From Nematostella vectensis (lineage: Eukaryota > Cnidaria > Anthozoa > Actiniaria > Edwardsiidae): a DNA stretch of 64,000 nt. Position 1 is the first letter of the stretch. Every line of letters starts with the position of its first letter. Where the stretch lies: contig NC_064037.1 in the NCBI RefSeq assembly GCF_932526225.1, forward strand, positions 2,819,203-2,883,202. The letters are read 5' to 3'. Below are positions 1 to 11,226 of this stretch, one piece after another. The notes beneath the pieces were generated by a model. The model was given only the letters and a program-made list of their open reading frames with translations. It did not search any database and was not told the DNA's origin. Position numbers and translations under genes: made by a program.

Positions 1-366
1 CGTTTATTGCTTTAGTAGGTAGAAAGCTGGGTAAATATTCCTTGTAAAGTATCAAATAACAACCTTTCGTGTGTACCCAGCATATTCAGTTCCATGACTT
101 TGCTTTTTGTATTGAACTGAATTATTATTTTTTTTAAAGAAAAAAAGTTCCTGTCTTTTAGCGCATAACTGAGAACAAAATTTTCTCGATCGCAGCTGAC
201 CCAAAAACAGGCATAGAAACGCTCACAAATAAAGAATGCAAACACAATATTGAGGCTATGTATACGAAATACAGTTAAGTTGATTGATACTTGTCAATCA
301 AGGTTTAGTAAATGCAATGATATAAACTGTATACATGATATTCTGACTCACTTGCCCGCGGTCATC
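1..366. other. 5' flank, no gene recognised
   Basis: AT-rich sequence ahead of the protease start codon. The short open frames here have no recognisable protein features. It may hold the promoter and 5' UTR of the protease gene, but I see no convincing core-promoter element. Confidence 0.4.
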
Positions 367-3300
367 ATGAAAACATCAAGTCAGCTTCTGGTCGTCTTTC
401 TCTCCGTGTCAGGTGAGGTGAATGTGCTGAAGACTCCTTCGGAAGTTTGGTATTGACATTTTATAATTATGTTTTCGACCACACCTTAAGTAGAAGAAGG
501 GACGATTCAAAGAAATAGCCTGCGTAGCGGACGTAGGCTAAAAGAGACGACAAACTCGGACTATAATAACCGGATGAATCATTTTTTATAGACTCCGGCG
601 CTACCGGATACCTGGTCAATGTGTAACCTATGATAAAAACACTACAAGGAAGGATTTAACAAGATTATTTTATTTTATATATAAACTGATAAAAGTGTTA
701 TGGTTTTCTTTGCAGTGATTCTAAAGCACACAAGTGGTAAGTTAATGATGAAATTCCAAATCATCTTATCATTAAAAAAGGTGGCACACTCTGTTCACCG
801 GATCCCTCAATGAATTGGAAAGTCGTCCAGTACGTACTTGATATGGCTCTTATGTAAGATTGAATAGGGATTTTTCCCCCATGGTTATAAAAAAAACATA
901 CGAAAACACGAATAGAAAAGGTGTAACAATGACTAGAAATGTTGCCTGAGGGCTTCTTGAGGAAGGTCGCCAATTCTCTTTGTAAAATTCTTACTCTACG
1001 GGGTGTCATGGGGGTGTCATCATTCATCCTTACAAGACCCTCCTATCTCATGCACAGAAACCATTGATATTACCAGATGTGATTCGTCTCATGTTTTCCC
1101 TGTTCTCAGCTCTTTCATGCGGATATCGCTACGGTACTCGTATCATCAGCGGAAGTGACGCACAGCCCAACTCTTGGCCCTGGATGGTGCAGATCAACTA
1201 CAACAATGGACATCACTGCGGCGGTACTCTCGTGAGCCCGCAATGGGTTGTTACTGCGGCGCACTGCGTGGATCACGTGAAAGATCCGAAAAATTATAAT
1301 GAACTGGCGATCACTCTCGGCGAGCACAAGCGAAGCGCTTCGGAAGGCACCGAGCAGAGGTTTTCCGTAGCTAGGATTATTGTGCATCCTCAGTACTTTG
1401 AACCCACTGCCATTAACAATGACATCGGTAAGACCACGACTTGAATCAGAGTATTACTGATACAAGCCAACCACAATTCACACAAGAAAGACCACAAGAA
1501 CAATCCGAGTATTTTAAACCAATCACCCATTAACAATGAAATCCCGGTAAGAGCACGAGTTCAATCCGAATATTTCAAACCAAATAAACTATTCCCAATG
1601 ATATACCACGATAAGACCACGAGTACAATCCGAGTAACAACCGCCATCAAAATTGACAACAGCCATTTTTAACAATGGCATCGGTAAAATCACATTGACA
1701 TGGCGGCGGTGATGGTGCCCTGGCACTCGAGGGAGGGAGAGGGGATAGTCCGGAGAAAACGCCATCATATTGGTGGATTGGTTAGCTTATGGCTCGATCA
1801 ACCAATATTATTCAAGATTCTATAATCAAGTACGCTTCTTATCGCTTCTTATCTTATCTTATCGCGAACTCAAGTCAGTTAATCCCGAGAGGTTCGTGTG
1901 ATTTACAAGTTAAAAACTATTAAAAATTAACTACCACTTTTTCCGTTTAAATACCAGCACTGATCAAGCTTAACAAGCCCGCACGACTGAACAAGTACGT
2001 GAACCTTGCATGTCTACCACGACAGGGCGAGGAGCTATCGGACGGGAAGATCTGCTACGCTACCGGTAAAAACCAGACCTATAACATTCCCACCCCAGCC
2101 CCTTTTCTCTTACCACGCCCTTTTTTTAACTTCACAGGCTGGGGATTGACAGTGGGCGGTGACTGGAAGAGCCAATCAGATGTCCTCAAACAGACACCAC
2201 TTCCAGTGGTTAACAGACAAGAGTGTCAGACAGACTATGATGATATACCTATTACTACAGCTATGATGTGCACAGGTATATCACCTTGGCAACATTCACC
2301 TTACAACGGCCATTATGTTGCTCTATGATATATTTATTGATTTTCTATCGATTTATGTTTTGGACAGTTTCATAAAGGCGCTATTAAAGTCAAATAATAG
2401 AAGGTTAAAGTTTTGCAATAATTTTTAAAGTATAATTAATAGGTGAAGATGTTGTACGTGTTAGTCTATTGGCAAAAATCTAAAATTGAGTGGTATTATA
2501 GGCATAGGTTCGTAGCTATAGCAACGAACACAACCCTCACTGCGTCATACCATAATGCGCAAGAGCGGATGTTGTCCCGAACACAACCCTCACTGCGTCA
2601 TACCATAATGCGCAAGAACGGATGTTGTCCCGAACACAACCCTCACTGCGTCATACCATAATGCGCAAGAACGGATGTTGTCCCGAACACAACCCTCACT
2701 GCGTCATACCATAATGCGCAAGAGTGGATGTTGTCCCGAACACAACCCTCACTGCGTCATACCATAATGCGCAAGAGTAGATGTTGTCCCGAACACAACC
2801 CTCACTGCGGCATACCATGATGCGCAAAAGTGGATGTTGTCCCGAACACAACCCTCACTGCGTCATACCATAATGCGCAAGAGTGGATGTTGTCCCGAAC
2901 ACAACCCTCACTGCGTCATACCATAATGCGCAAGAGTGGATGTTGTCCCGAACACAACCCTCACTGCGTCATACCATAATGCGCAAGAGTGGATGTTGTC
3001 CCGAACACAACCCTCACTGCGTCATACCATAATGCGCAAGAGTGGATGTTGTCCCGAACACAACCCTCACTGCGTCATACCATAATGCGCAAGAGCGGAT
3101 GTTGTCCCGAACACAACCCTCACTGCGTCATACCATAATGCGCAAGAGTGGATGTTGTCCCGAACACAACCCTCACTGCGTCATACCATAATGCGCAAGA
3201 GTGGATGTTGTCCCGAACATTTTCTTATTCGTCCCTATTTTGCATTATGTCGCTTCAGGATATGGCGGAAGAAGCTCCATCAGCACCTGTAACACAGACA

Positions 3301-3449
3301 GTGGGGGCCCTGTGGTTTGCAAGAGTAAACTGGGGCACTGGTATCTACAGGGTGTGGTCAGCTTTGGCGCCAGGGCGTGCGCCCCTGGTCACTACTCTGT
3401 GAATGCCAAAGTCAGTAAATTTGTCACATGGATTAATCAGTACATATGA
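367..3449 (+). CDS. Secreted chymotrypsin-fold (S1) serine protease, 6 exons
   Basis: Exons 367-412, 716-736, 1110-1427, 1958-2065, 2138-2275 and 3259-3449 join in frame (822 nt, 273 aa), all with phase-1 introns and GT-AG ends. The protein has a hydrophobic signal peptide (about residues 1-23), an activation-like site TR/IISG (Ile34), catalytic His74 in TAAHC, Asp127 in NNDIALIKL and Ser225 in TDSGGP. Cysteines for the His-loop disulfide are present. The S1-pocket position 189 (chymotrypsin numbering) is Ser219, which suggests chymotrypsin-like specificity by family rules. Position 193, normally the oxyanion-hole Gly, is Thr223 (CNTDSGGP), which is atypical. Exon 2 is a 21-nt microexon inside the signal peptide. 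Intron 5 carries a 53-bp minisatellite. Likely extracellular or digestive; the substrate is unknown. Confidence 0.88.
716..736 (+). other. 21-nt microexon of the protease gene
   Basis: Flanked by TTTGCAG upstream and GTAAGT downstream, phase 1 on both sides. It adds seven codons that complete the signal-peptide region between exon 1 and the exon starting at 1110. Skipping it would keep frame. Confidence 0.7.
2525..3226. repeat. 53-bp minisatellite, about 13 copies (protease intron 5)
   Basis: Near-identical 53-bp units, recognisable by the core CGTCATACCATAATGCGCAA, run head to tail and stop about 30 bp before the acceptor of exon 6. Units differ by only a few substitutions. Open frames reading through it are artefacts of repetition. 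Confidence 0.95.
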
Positions 3450-3467
3450 ACGCTTGACCTGGAGTAA

Positions 3468-3473
3468 ATAAAG
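3468..3473 (+). terminator. Polyadenylation signal AATAAA of the protease gene
   Basis: AATAAA lies 19 nt after the stop codon, implying a very short 3' UTR. Confidence 0.7.
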
Positions 3474-4142
3474 TCTGAGGAGTATGAGCGTCTGGGTTAT
3501 TTGATTCCACTATCAGTTAACATTTTTCGCCGCTTGCTAAACTGTTGCAGAGCAAGGAAGTGAATACGTTATGTGCTATCTAAAAGTCTTAACCTAGTCT
3601 GCCCCGTCCCCCAGACCCCATTAATAAAAGCGTTCTCAGTTTTTTTTTATGAACGGACGTAGTCACAGATCTTGGCTACCTGTGGAGTTCTCCCAAAGAG
3701 AGATTATGGCGGCTTTTTTGAAGGCAGAATCAAACTTTAACGAGACAGACTTTAGAGGGACATATTTCATGACGTATTTTCATCTCTATCTGAACCAAGT
3801 TACGCTAAATATGTGATGATTTCTTCTGTCCACTAGTGGTACTTGTAGTGTGTATGAACTGTACTAATCCAACCAAAGGTTCTTTCAGCCACGGACATTT
3901 AGTAGGCGTAGTCATACCAAGATAGATTTTGTTTGTCATTTAAAAAGTTTATAGACGAGTTACAAATTCTGACACAGAATTTGTAACTGCCCTGAAGAAG
4001 TCTTATTATAGACGAAAATTTGGCAGAGTCGATTTCCAGTTTTTGGTGTATTGAGGAACATTTTAGAATTATTTCTAGTCTCGGTACACTCCACATGTCA
4101 TATATGAAGTACAGATCTTTATTCCGCTGACCACTTTTCAAA
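3474..4142. other. Intergenic, protease to POFUT1
   Basis: No coding signal recognised. It contains the presumed promoter and 5' UTR of POFUT1. Confidence 0.4.
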
Positions 4143-6941
4143 ATGGCTGCCGGCAGGTGTGTTTTCACTCGTTTATTTACGTTTTCTATTTTGTGTTTGT
4201 ACGTCTCCCTAGTTTTATCTAGATTTGATTCAAATGGATACGTATTGTATTGTCCTTGCATGGGTAAGTGATTTCATTATTTTTTTGCATTTTTTTGCAG
4301 TTGTTTTGTAAACTTCTGGTATCTTCGAAGGAAGTTTGGAAAGTCTTTAGTCGCTATTTAATTTAAGTTATCATGATATTCAGACTCTTGTTTCCACTTG
4401 CAGGGCGTTTTGGAAATCAAGCAGATCATTTTTTAGGCGCGTTATCATTTGCAAAGGAGATCAACAGGACTTTAGCCTTGCCTCCCTGGAGGACATACGT
4501 ACGTATTAAATGTTTATTTTTCTTTACAATGGCACGCAAAAATAATGCCAACAAATTCACACATGTCTGATGAAATAAAATATTCATGCTTAAGGAATTT
4601 AACCAAGTTATGTGACATGATGTTATAAATAGCTTTTTCAGAAATATATGAATATTAATTCCAATGATAGGTTATTGTAGGGCAAATTACATTTGGTAAA
4701 AGTGAAAGGGGTCAAGTAGATGGTAATGCAACATAACATCAGCACTTATTAAAAGATAAATGGATTTGAAAATCATGAGATAACTTAATTAATGGTAGGG
4801 GTTTACTACTTAGACAGTCACATGACATGATGTCATCAATGACTTAATCAAATATTCATATCTTATATCTAATAAGCCAAGGAAAAAGTGTGTGGCATCT
4901 TTCATGGAGAAAATGAGTAACTAGAAAACTCAAGAACCACACGAATCACAATCCCTAGCTAAAAGGGGGTATCGGGAAAGGTTTCCACTTTCAAATGATC
5001 AGGCAAAGAGAAGCTGCAATTTAACAATTTTTCTTAGCGAGAGAAAGCACTCACAAACGTGCCGTTTGGAGCAGAGACCCAAAAAGTATTTCTAACTCAC
5101 AGCCAAAAGCACCATTGACGTCCAGAACTTCAGGGTTTTCAAACCAACCACAATTAATGTTTCCCTCTAGCAGAACCAGAGTGAAGTTAGTTCCTTATTC
5201 GCAGTTCCTTTTTCGTCTGTTTCCTTATTCGCTCAGTTCCTTATTCAAATCTCGGGGGGTACTTACATGATATCTTTTAATTCGAGTTGAAACAGTATTT
5301 AGGCATAACAGTTTATTCAAAACAAGTCCAACAGCATTTTCGTCGGGTAAATTTGGATGCTTCAACGTGCTCGCTGCTAAGCGGAGCTGTGAACATGAGA
5401 CTCTATTTGCTACAAAAGGTCAAATTACGCAATGCATGCAATCGCTTTCACAAATGAATCTAGCAAAAGAGAGGAAATCTACCTCTCATCTAATAAATGT
5501 ATTTGTATCTTGGGCTTTCTTTCCAAACGCATTAATATATTTAGAGGAGAAATATTCACGCTTTACTTGACTACGTATGCATGTAGAAGGAATTTGACCT
5601 TTCTAACAAAACCACAATTTGACAGATAGTGCTTGTTGTCAATTAACACCTTGGCTACTAGATATGGCTCTGACAAAACAAATAGATTAGTGCAGTGACA
5701 CAAATGGGGAACTGTTCCTTATTCAAGTTAGTTTTCACGAATAAGGAAATGGAATCTCCCACGTCCGATTTCGTTTTACGACTTATCCGAATAAGGAATA
5801 GACTATGAAGAGGATTGTCAGTGTTTGCTCATCATTTCTCAATAAAGGAAAGGAAATATCATAACGCCCGATTTCGCTTTAACGACTCCTTTCGAAAGAG
5901 TTCTCGAAAAAGGAAATGGTATTTCATAACTCCCGATCTCGTTTTAACTACTTATCCGAATAAGGAATAGACTAAAAAGAGGGTCGTTTATGTTTTCTAA
6001 ACATTTCTCGAATAAGGAAATTTTTTTATAGCATATAAAATTTCTTATAGAATAAAATAAAGATATTTATAATAAAACTTGATATATTGAAAACACAGAG
6101 GTAAAAATTAATTTGTAAATTTTCACCTTCAGAAAGACAGGGATCCCAATAGTTAAAAAGCCATCTCTGTTCTCTATTTGAGCACGTTCACACAGGCGAT
6201 GCATACTCCAGCATGGAATATATACAGATGAGATCTCCATGCTTGACTCCTGGCTTTCTAAGGATTCTGATGGCATAGAGGTGCTTATTGGCTTTCCTGA
6301 AAATTATATTCAATGAGCATGTTCTAGCTTAGGTCCTGACTGACATGAACACCAAACAGCCTTATAGCTAAAACCCTCTCAATAACGGTGCCCAATAAAT
6401 AAAGGTTGCCCGTAGGGGACGGCTGATAAACTAAAATCATGTGGTGTCTCAGAAAGGGATTTAGTGTCTGTGTACTGTTCTCTTATAAGGTCCATCTTAG
6501 AGTATGCCTGCGTTGTCTTTTCCAACCTTCCGCAATACCTATGTGCTGCCTTAGAAAGAATTCAAAAAAGATCTCTAGGAATAATTTTCGGTAGTGGCCT
6601 TAGCTACGAGGACGCCCTCGAACGCGCATGCTTGTCTTCTTTAGAGGCGCGGCGTCACAATGTGTGCAGAAAATTCATAAGCAATATCAAACAGGGGAGC
6701 GTCTTATACCCCCTAGTGTCAAGCAGACTTATATCCTCCAACTCGCCATACTCCCTAAGATCTAAGCGCTCACATAGTGTGGTTCCGGGTCGCACGGACC
6801 GTTTTTCCAAATTCGTCTCAGCACAATATGCTGGGGATTTAATGTTATTATGAATTATGTATGGTGTAATGTATTTTGTAGTTAGCTGACCCTACCGGTA
6901 ATTCAGTTGTAAAAGAACTGCAAACGGTTGAAATAAACGAG

Positions 6942-6987
<46 letters not shown>

Positions 6988-9900
6988 GCAAAAAGTTAAT
7001 TACAAGCCCTGCATTTTTTTGGGTCTAGCATAACCCTCTCCGAACCGAAGTGGGCAATGTCATTTGCGACATACTGTAAGTAACTGGGAGAGCAACCCAG
7101 TATGATTTCATACACTGTGGTATCATCCACTTCATCCACGACGCTAAAAAGAGCCAGGGTTAATTGCCTGAACCTCATATTTGGATAGGCTTCATGAGAA
7201 TGCTTTTATTGTGAAAGTCATGTGACATTTCAAGCCTTGAGTATACCTTGCGTATATAGCTGTTATGTTATTATATCTCATCATATATAGTCTAAATTTT
7301 GCCTTATCATTGTTATTCTTTTTGTTGCTCTCTTTCAATAGAAAAATATCCCTTTTGATGAGTTCTTCCTAGTTGCGCCCATACAGCAATACCATAGGGT
7401 AGTTCTCATGGAAGATTTTATGTCTTTCATTGCGCCTACTGTTTGGCCTGCTGGTAAACGTGTCGGGTATTGCTGGCTTCCGCCTGGCTCTTCTACCAAA
7501 TGTCAAATGAAGGTGATGATTGTTATGTATTGGCTGTACTCATGGATACACTCTAATATTTGGTATTACTAAAAAAATTGATGAGGCTTGAATTGGAATT
7601 TCCAAGTTTTTGTTTGTTTGAACAAAATACTATTCATTACATTTTGCATTAATATTTTATACATTTTGTGTATGAAAATAATTACATGTTCCATCAAAGA
7701 GTTATTACATTTTGCATTAAGGTTATATTCTTGCCCTATTTAGCATGGCCATTTTAATTTAATGGGTTGCTACGGGCTCTTTTATATTTATTAAGAATTA
7801 TTTTAAATCATATTTTGCTTTGATTTACAGGATGGAAATCCTTTTCGACCATTCTGGGATGAGCTTGGTGTCGATTTTGATGATTATGAAGTGTTCCACT
7901 TGTCTTATCATACAAGAGATGCGTATGTCAGACATCAGTGGAAACAACAGTAAGTCACATGTTAGAGATGCATATGTCAGACAACAGTTGAAACAACAGT
8001 AAGCCATACAAGAGATTCATATGTCAGACAACAGTGAAAACAACAGTAAGCCATACAAGAGATTCATATGTCAGACAACAGTTGTAACAACAGTAAGCCA
8101 CATGGTAGAGATGCATATGTCAGACAGCAGGGAAACAACAGTAAGCCATACAAGAGATGCATAATGTCAGACAACAGTGAAAACAACAGTAAGCCATACA
8201 AGAGATGCATATGTCAGACAACAGTGGAAACAACAGTAAGCCACATGGTAGAGATGCATATGTCAGACAGCATTGAAACAACAGTAAGCCATACAAGAGA
8301 TGCATATGTCAGACAACAGTGAAAACAACAGTAAGCCATACAAGAGATGCATATGTCAGACAACAGTGAAAACAACAGGTAAGCCATACAAGAGATGCAT
8401 ATGTCAGACAACAGTTGTAACAACAGTAAGTCATACAAGAGATGCATATGTCAGACAACAGTGGAAACAACAGTAATCCATACAAGAGATGCATATGTCA
8501 GACAACAGTGAAAACAACAGTAAGTCATACAAGAGATGCATATGTCAGACAACAGTGGAAACAACAGTAAGCCATTCAAGAGATACATATGTCGGACAAT
8601 AGTGGAAACAACAGTTACATAGTAGAGATGCATGTAACAATATTGTTATGTTCATTTAGTGATTTGTTATTAGTGGTTTTGTTATGCAATTAGTCACTGC
8701 TCCCCAACGTGCCCCAGATATCACAGTATTGATGTATGACACCGGGGTCAGTTTTTAAAATAGACTGAGCATGAATAAGACAATTGGGGGGGGGGGGCAC
8801 AATACAGAAACATAAGAAAGTATTTGGGGGGGGGGCACAATACAGAAACATTAAGAAAGTATTGGGGGGAGGTACAATACAGAAACATTAAGAAAGTATT
8901 GGGGAGGGGGGGTACAATACAGAAACATTAAGAAAGTATTGGGGGGGTACAATACGGAAACATTAAGAAAGTATTGGGGGGGGTACAATACAGAAACATT
9001 AAGAAAGTATTGGGGGGGTACAATACAGAAACATTAAGAAAGTATTGGGGGGGGGGGGGTACAATACAGAAACATTAAGGATTTCATTTGCGCACACAGA
9101 TTCCCCCCATCTTTGCACCCTGTGCTGGCATTTCGAGGTGCCCCTGCTACCTTCCCAGTACTTGAACTTGACCGTCAGCTTCACCAGTACTTACAGTGGT
9201 CTCCTAAGATAACCCAGCAAGTCGAGGAGTACATAAGCAAGTCGTTGCCAAAGGGAAAGTTTGTAGGGATTCATCTACGAAATGGCATTGACTGGGTAAG
9301 TCTAAAAGTAAGATGCAATCCTGCTGAAGCTTGGAAAAAAGAAGAGCACCAGGCATGATAATTAGTAGAAAACTATTAGGCTTAGTATACATAATATTTA
9401 AAGATATTCATAGGTGATATATCCATTAATGTAGAGAATAATGAAATTGTGTAGTTTGCAAGGCATTCATGTATTGTCCGTCAAGTCTGCTCGAGTGTTT
9501 TACTTCAGTGTTTAAAGCTCATATTAATTATCAATCTAAATTCTATGCATCGTGTCTTATCAGCCTTCCCCCTTTAAGATAACGACCTTGTTTGTTATTT
9601 TGTTTTTTTCTTATCTTATGTATAGCACAATAAAAAAATCCCCAATGCAACACACTCAACGTATTGGCCATAGTCTCCTCTTCCTTGAAGTGTGGGTCAT
9701 TAAAAAATAATATAGTGCACGCCAAAATCTTTAAACGTTTTGGTAGAGAGTTTTAAAGAGTACAACTGGAATGGTGTAAATAATGGTGTTTTCCATCGTG
9801 ATGCAGCAAAATGCCTGTGAGCATGTGGATGGGATCTCCAGCTTCATGGCGTCGCCTCAGTGCCTGGGATACAGCCATTACCGCACAGTTACCAAGACCA

Positions 9901-10753
9901 TCTGCCTTCCTTCCCCTGATGACATCATCAATCAAACCTTGACAGCTGTCAATCAAATCCATGCCAAAGCTGTGTACGTTGCTACAGATAATAACCCTAT
10001 GCTACAGGAGCTCAGGGCTGCACTCACAAAAAACGTAAGCATTTCAGACAAATTTTAAAATTAACCTTGTACAAGAGAAAATGGGAATCATCAACAAACA
10101 AATTATTATCTATAATATTTGATTTGATAAAACCCTAGATAGGTTGAGCAGATCCTTTGCGATTCATCATCATAAAAAAATGTGTGCTGTGATGCTTGCC
10201 CGTTTTCATGAGGGAGCTTATTTTTAAAAACAGCAATAACACCATCGATTGCATTTGAGGCTATTTCAAATAATTTGGACAAATCGTATCAAGATCTTGA
10301 ATTAACAGTATAAAGGTGTGGAGTAAATATTTGCAATCCCTGGAGACTCCTTCATTCTCTAGAAGTATGGGGTTCTCTGTCTCACCCACATAGTCATACA
10401 TCCACTGGTACAATGATAGCTCAAAAAGATACCTATACCGCCACTTTGATCATCTCTTTTTATTTTATTTTACTTTATTTAGTTTCATTTTATTCCATTT
10501 CATTGTATTTATATTTCATTTCATTTATTTTTTATTTTTGTTGTTATTTCATTTAGTTTTATTTAATTTTTTGGATTGTCAGGTTATTGTGGTTCATCAG
10601 AATCCCTGGTTACCGCAGCTAGACCTTGCCATTCTCGCCAGAGCCGACCACTTCATCGGCAACTGCGTGTCTTCATTTAGCGCGTTCGTAAAACGTGAAC
10701 GTGACGTGAATGGCAGGACCACTACTTTCTTCGGCTTCACTGGGAACGGCTGA
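4143..10753 (+). CDS. POFUT1: GDP-fucose protein O-fucosyltransferase 1, 7 exons
   Basis: Exons 4143-4263, 4404-4498, 7342-7512, 7831-7949, 9100-9295, 9807-10034 and 10583-10753 join in frame (1,101 nt, 366 aa; vertebrate orthologues are a little under 390 aa). The enzyme transfers fucose from GDP-fucose to Ser/Thr of folded EGF repeats (for example in Notch) in the ER. Visible signatures: N-terminal hydrophobic signal (about residues 6-26), [11 protein letters not shown] near the nucleotide-binding start, [36 protein letters not shown] (225-234, with the catalytic-site Arg229), [11 protein letters not shown], and [21 protein letters not shown]-type motif near the C-terminus. The start ATG is the only one that gives a signal peptide. 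The C-terminus ends FFGFTGNG without an obvious KDEL/RDEF-type ER-retention signal. Introns 2 and 4 hold a LINE fragment and two minisatellites. Confidence 0.93.
5180..6030. repeat. Degenerate repeats with TTCCTTATTCG / CGAATAAGGAA motifs
   Basis: The motif TTCCTTATTCG and its complement CGAATAAGGAA recur many times in POFUT1 intron 2. Positions about 5740-6020 hold two to three imperfect tandem copies of a unit of roughly 120 bp (TCCGAATAAGGAATAGACTA recurs). Possibly remnants of an inverted-repeat element; the boundaries are not clear. Confidence 0.5.
6440..6988 (+). mobile_element. 5'-truncated non-LTR retrotransposon (LINE) 3' end
   Basis: An open frame at 6464-6853 (129 aa) begins [20 protein letters not shown] and continues [14 protein letters not shown], the pattern seen after the reverse transcriptase core of CR1/L2/Jockey-type LINEs (R-x-LEYa...). 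It ends in a stop and is followed by about 90 bp of 3' UTR and an (ATT)n tail at about 6943-6988. This is the expected structure of a 5'-truncated LINE insertion; it sits in POFUT1 intron 2 in sense orientation. The clade assignment is tentative. Confidence 0.7.
7905..8632. repeat. 47-bp minisatellite derived from POFUT1 exon 4 / intron 4 donor, about 15 copies
   Basis: The first unit is the end of exon 4 itself (codons for [13 protein letters not shown] followed by the GTAAGT donor at 7950). Later units repeat CATACAAGAGATGCATATGT...AACAACAGTAAGCC, so each copy contains about 40 bp of exon-like sequence plus a donor-like AGTAAG. The unit length is not a multiple of three and most copies are followed by an in-frame stop. 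Confidence 0.92.
8776..9080. repeat. G-rich minisatellite, 36-45-bp units, about 8 copies (POFUT1 intron 4)
   Basis: Units share ACAATACAGAAACATTAAGA and AAGTATTGGGG, separated by G-tracts of variable length (about 5-13 G). The unit matches, in opposite orientation, the inside of the 47414-47588 element, so the array appears to be an amplified piece of a dispersed transposon. It ends about 20 bp upstream of exon 5. Confidence 0.9.
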
Positions 10754-11226
10754 TCGGGCACGCTACTCAGTTGTTGTTTTTGTAAAGCAATTCTACAATA
10801 GGATGTACAAGAGGCTCAGAGCTTCGCGGCGATTCGCTAAAATCGTTGTCGCCGCGAAGCCCGGAGCCTCTGGTACCCTGGGGTACAATAGTACCGAGCA
10901 GATATTTATTTGCTCCATTGATACTGAATGGTATACATTCCAAACATTATATTTCCACGAAAAGTATATTTCCACGAAAAGTATATATCAAGAATATGCA
11001 AACAAAAACCGGACACTTGGTTTACATAAAGCGCTACAGGGTGCCCAATCATTTATCTGACTTATTTCCAAGCGAATCAATGGATCAATGACTAATGTAG
11101 CACAAAAGTTTACTTTTAACAAAGTTTTTATGGTTGGATAAACGAAGGTATAAAATTGGTTGCCATGGTAACATGGTGGGGCGCAACAACATGCAAATGA
11201 CATCAACACGAGTTTTATGAAAGGTT
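10754..11226. other. POFUT1 3' flank with an imperfect hairpin at 10810-10871
   Basis: Arms AGAGGCTCAGAGCTTCGCGG (10810 onward) and its near-complement ending GGAGCCTCT (10850-10871) form a 22-bp stem with about three mismatches and an 18-nt loop. No AATAAA was found before the next array, so the POFUT1 poly(A) site is unresolved. Confidence 0.55.

Noticed and set aside
2525-3226. CRISPR-like repeat spacing
   Set aside because: Units are contiguous 53-bp copies with no unique spacers, in an animal gene intron.
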